Assembly: GCF_003122425.1 (NCBI RefSeq)
Contig: NZ_CP021659.1
Location: forward strand, 930,001-994,000
DNA from: Candidatus Fukatsuia symbiotica
GTDB lineage: Bacteria; Pseudomonadota; Gammaproteobacteria; Enterobacterales; Enterobacteriaceae
Direction: 5' to 3'
Length of the DNA: 64,000 bases
Of this stretch, positions 63,846 through 64,000 are shown piece after piece. Position numbers and translations under genes: made by a program. Under the pieces are notes generated by a model that did no database searches, had not been told where the DNA came from, and saw only the letters and a list, made by a program, of their open reading frames with translations. Position 1 is the stretch's first letter; every line of letters starts with the position of its first letter.

Positions 63846-64000
63846 ATGTCAAATGTCATTAATATCTATCAACAGGTAAAAATGTCTAGCCGTGAAATTG
63901 ATCAACTAACGGGCAAACAGCATAAACATGTTCTCGATGATTGTCGAAAAATGTTCGAATCGATCAACATTCAATCGGCCGAGTTTTCGGCTGATTATAA
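63846..64000 (+). CDS. Rha/antirepressor-type phage protein (cut by window end)
   Basis: Starts at an ATG behind AAGGAATTT. The visible part, SNVINIYQQVKMSSREIDQL, TGKQHKHVLDDCRKMFESI, resembles the N-terminal DNA-binding part of Rha or AntA-type phage regulators. The first 10 residues resemble the start of the preceding protein (MPNIIDIHQQ and MSNVINIYQQ). The rest lies outside the window. Confidence 0.65.
   Translation, partial: MSNVINIYQQVKMSSREIDQLTGKQHKHVLDDCRKMFESINIQSAEFSADY

Overview
The window is an Enterobacterales chromosome segment. Most core genes align from memory with E. coli and Yersinia counterparts over their full length (radA, barA, sbcB, leuABCD, thiBPQ, nadA, fre/ubiD, rpsO-pnp-nlpI-deaD, ybeY-corC-lnt, bamD/rluD-pgeF-clpB). 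The DNA is fairly AT-rich, full of insertion-sequence debris and small palindromic repeats, and carries several one-base frameshifts. Synteny blocks are short and stitched together. This is what a host-restricted but still mobile symbiont looks like, such as the aphid facultative symbionts Regiella, Fukatsuia and Hamiltonella. The lineage assignment is inference, not proof.

Layout. 1-4.7 kb: 3' part of yjjV, a frameshifted PbgA-like sulfatase gene, radA, and an intact IS5-family element that uses -1 frameshifting. 4.8-16 kb: barA and sbcB (divergent), leuO, then the leu operon behind a leucine-rich leader peptide and attenuator. 16-21.9 kb: an unknown small protein, an SgrS/SgrT-like locus without sgrR, the thiamine ABC transporter thiBPQ, and nadA. 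21.9-25 kb: fre and ubiD, then IS debris including a 522-bp deletion derivative with clear terminal repeats and target duplication. 25-31.5 kb: rpsO, pnp, nlpI, deaD, smrB (frameshifted). 31.6-35 kb: a palindromic repeat, an NCS1 permease and two tandem PAS/LuxR-type regulators. 35-44 kb: ybeY-corC-lnt, epmA with a MITE at its start codon, talB, hspQ, bamD, rluD, pgeF. 44-52.6 kb: clpB, convergent with a complete rRNA operon (16S-Ile-Ala-23S-5S-Thr-5S'). 52.7-60 kb: yigM, then nested mobile DNA. 60-64 kb: prophage-type genes (YqaJ/lambda-type exonuclease, Rpn nuclease, KilA-N, Rha, ORF6N).

The most unusual object lies at 57140-59141. It is a 2002-bp element encoding a large serine recombinase, inserted in the reverse-transcriptase gene of a group II intron. 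The intron sits in an IS630-family transposase remnant, which sits in an IS5-family fragment. The element ends are 17-bp perfect inverted repeats followed by a 7-bp block at equal spacing, as expected for the two arms of a serine-integrase attP. Removing the element core-to-core rebuilds an exact in-frame 445-residue intron RT through the conserved PQGGVISPLL motif, so the attB is that motif. In the predicted excised circle, the recombinase reading frame runs through attP for 50 more codons, overlaps a 64-codon gene by ATGA, and that gene overlaps the recombinase start by ATGA. The whole circle is then coding (1815+195-8 = 2002 bp). Integration therefore also swaps the recombinase C-terminal tail.
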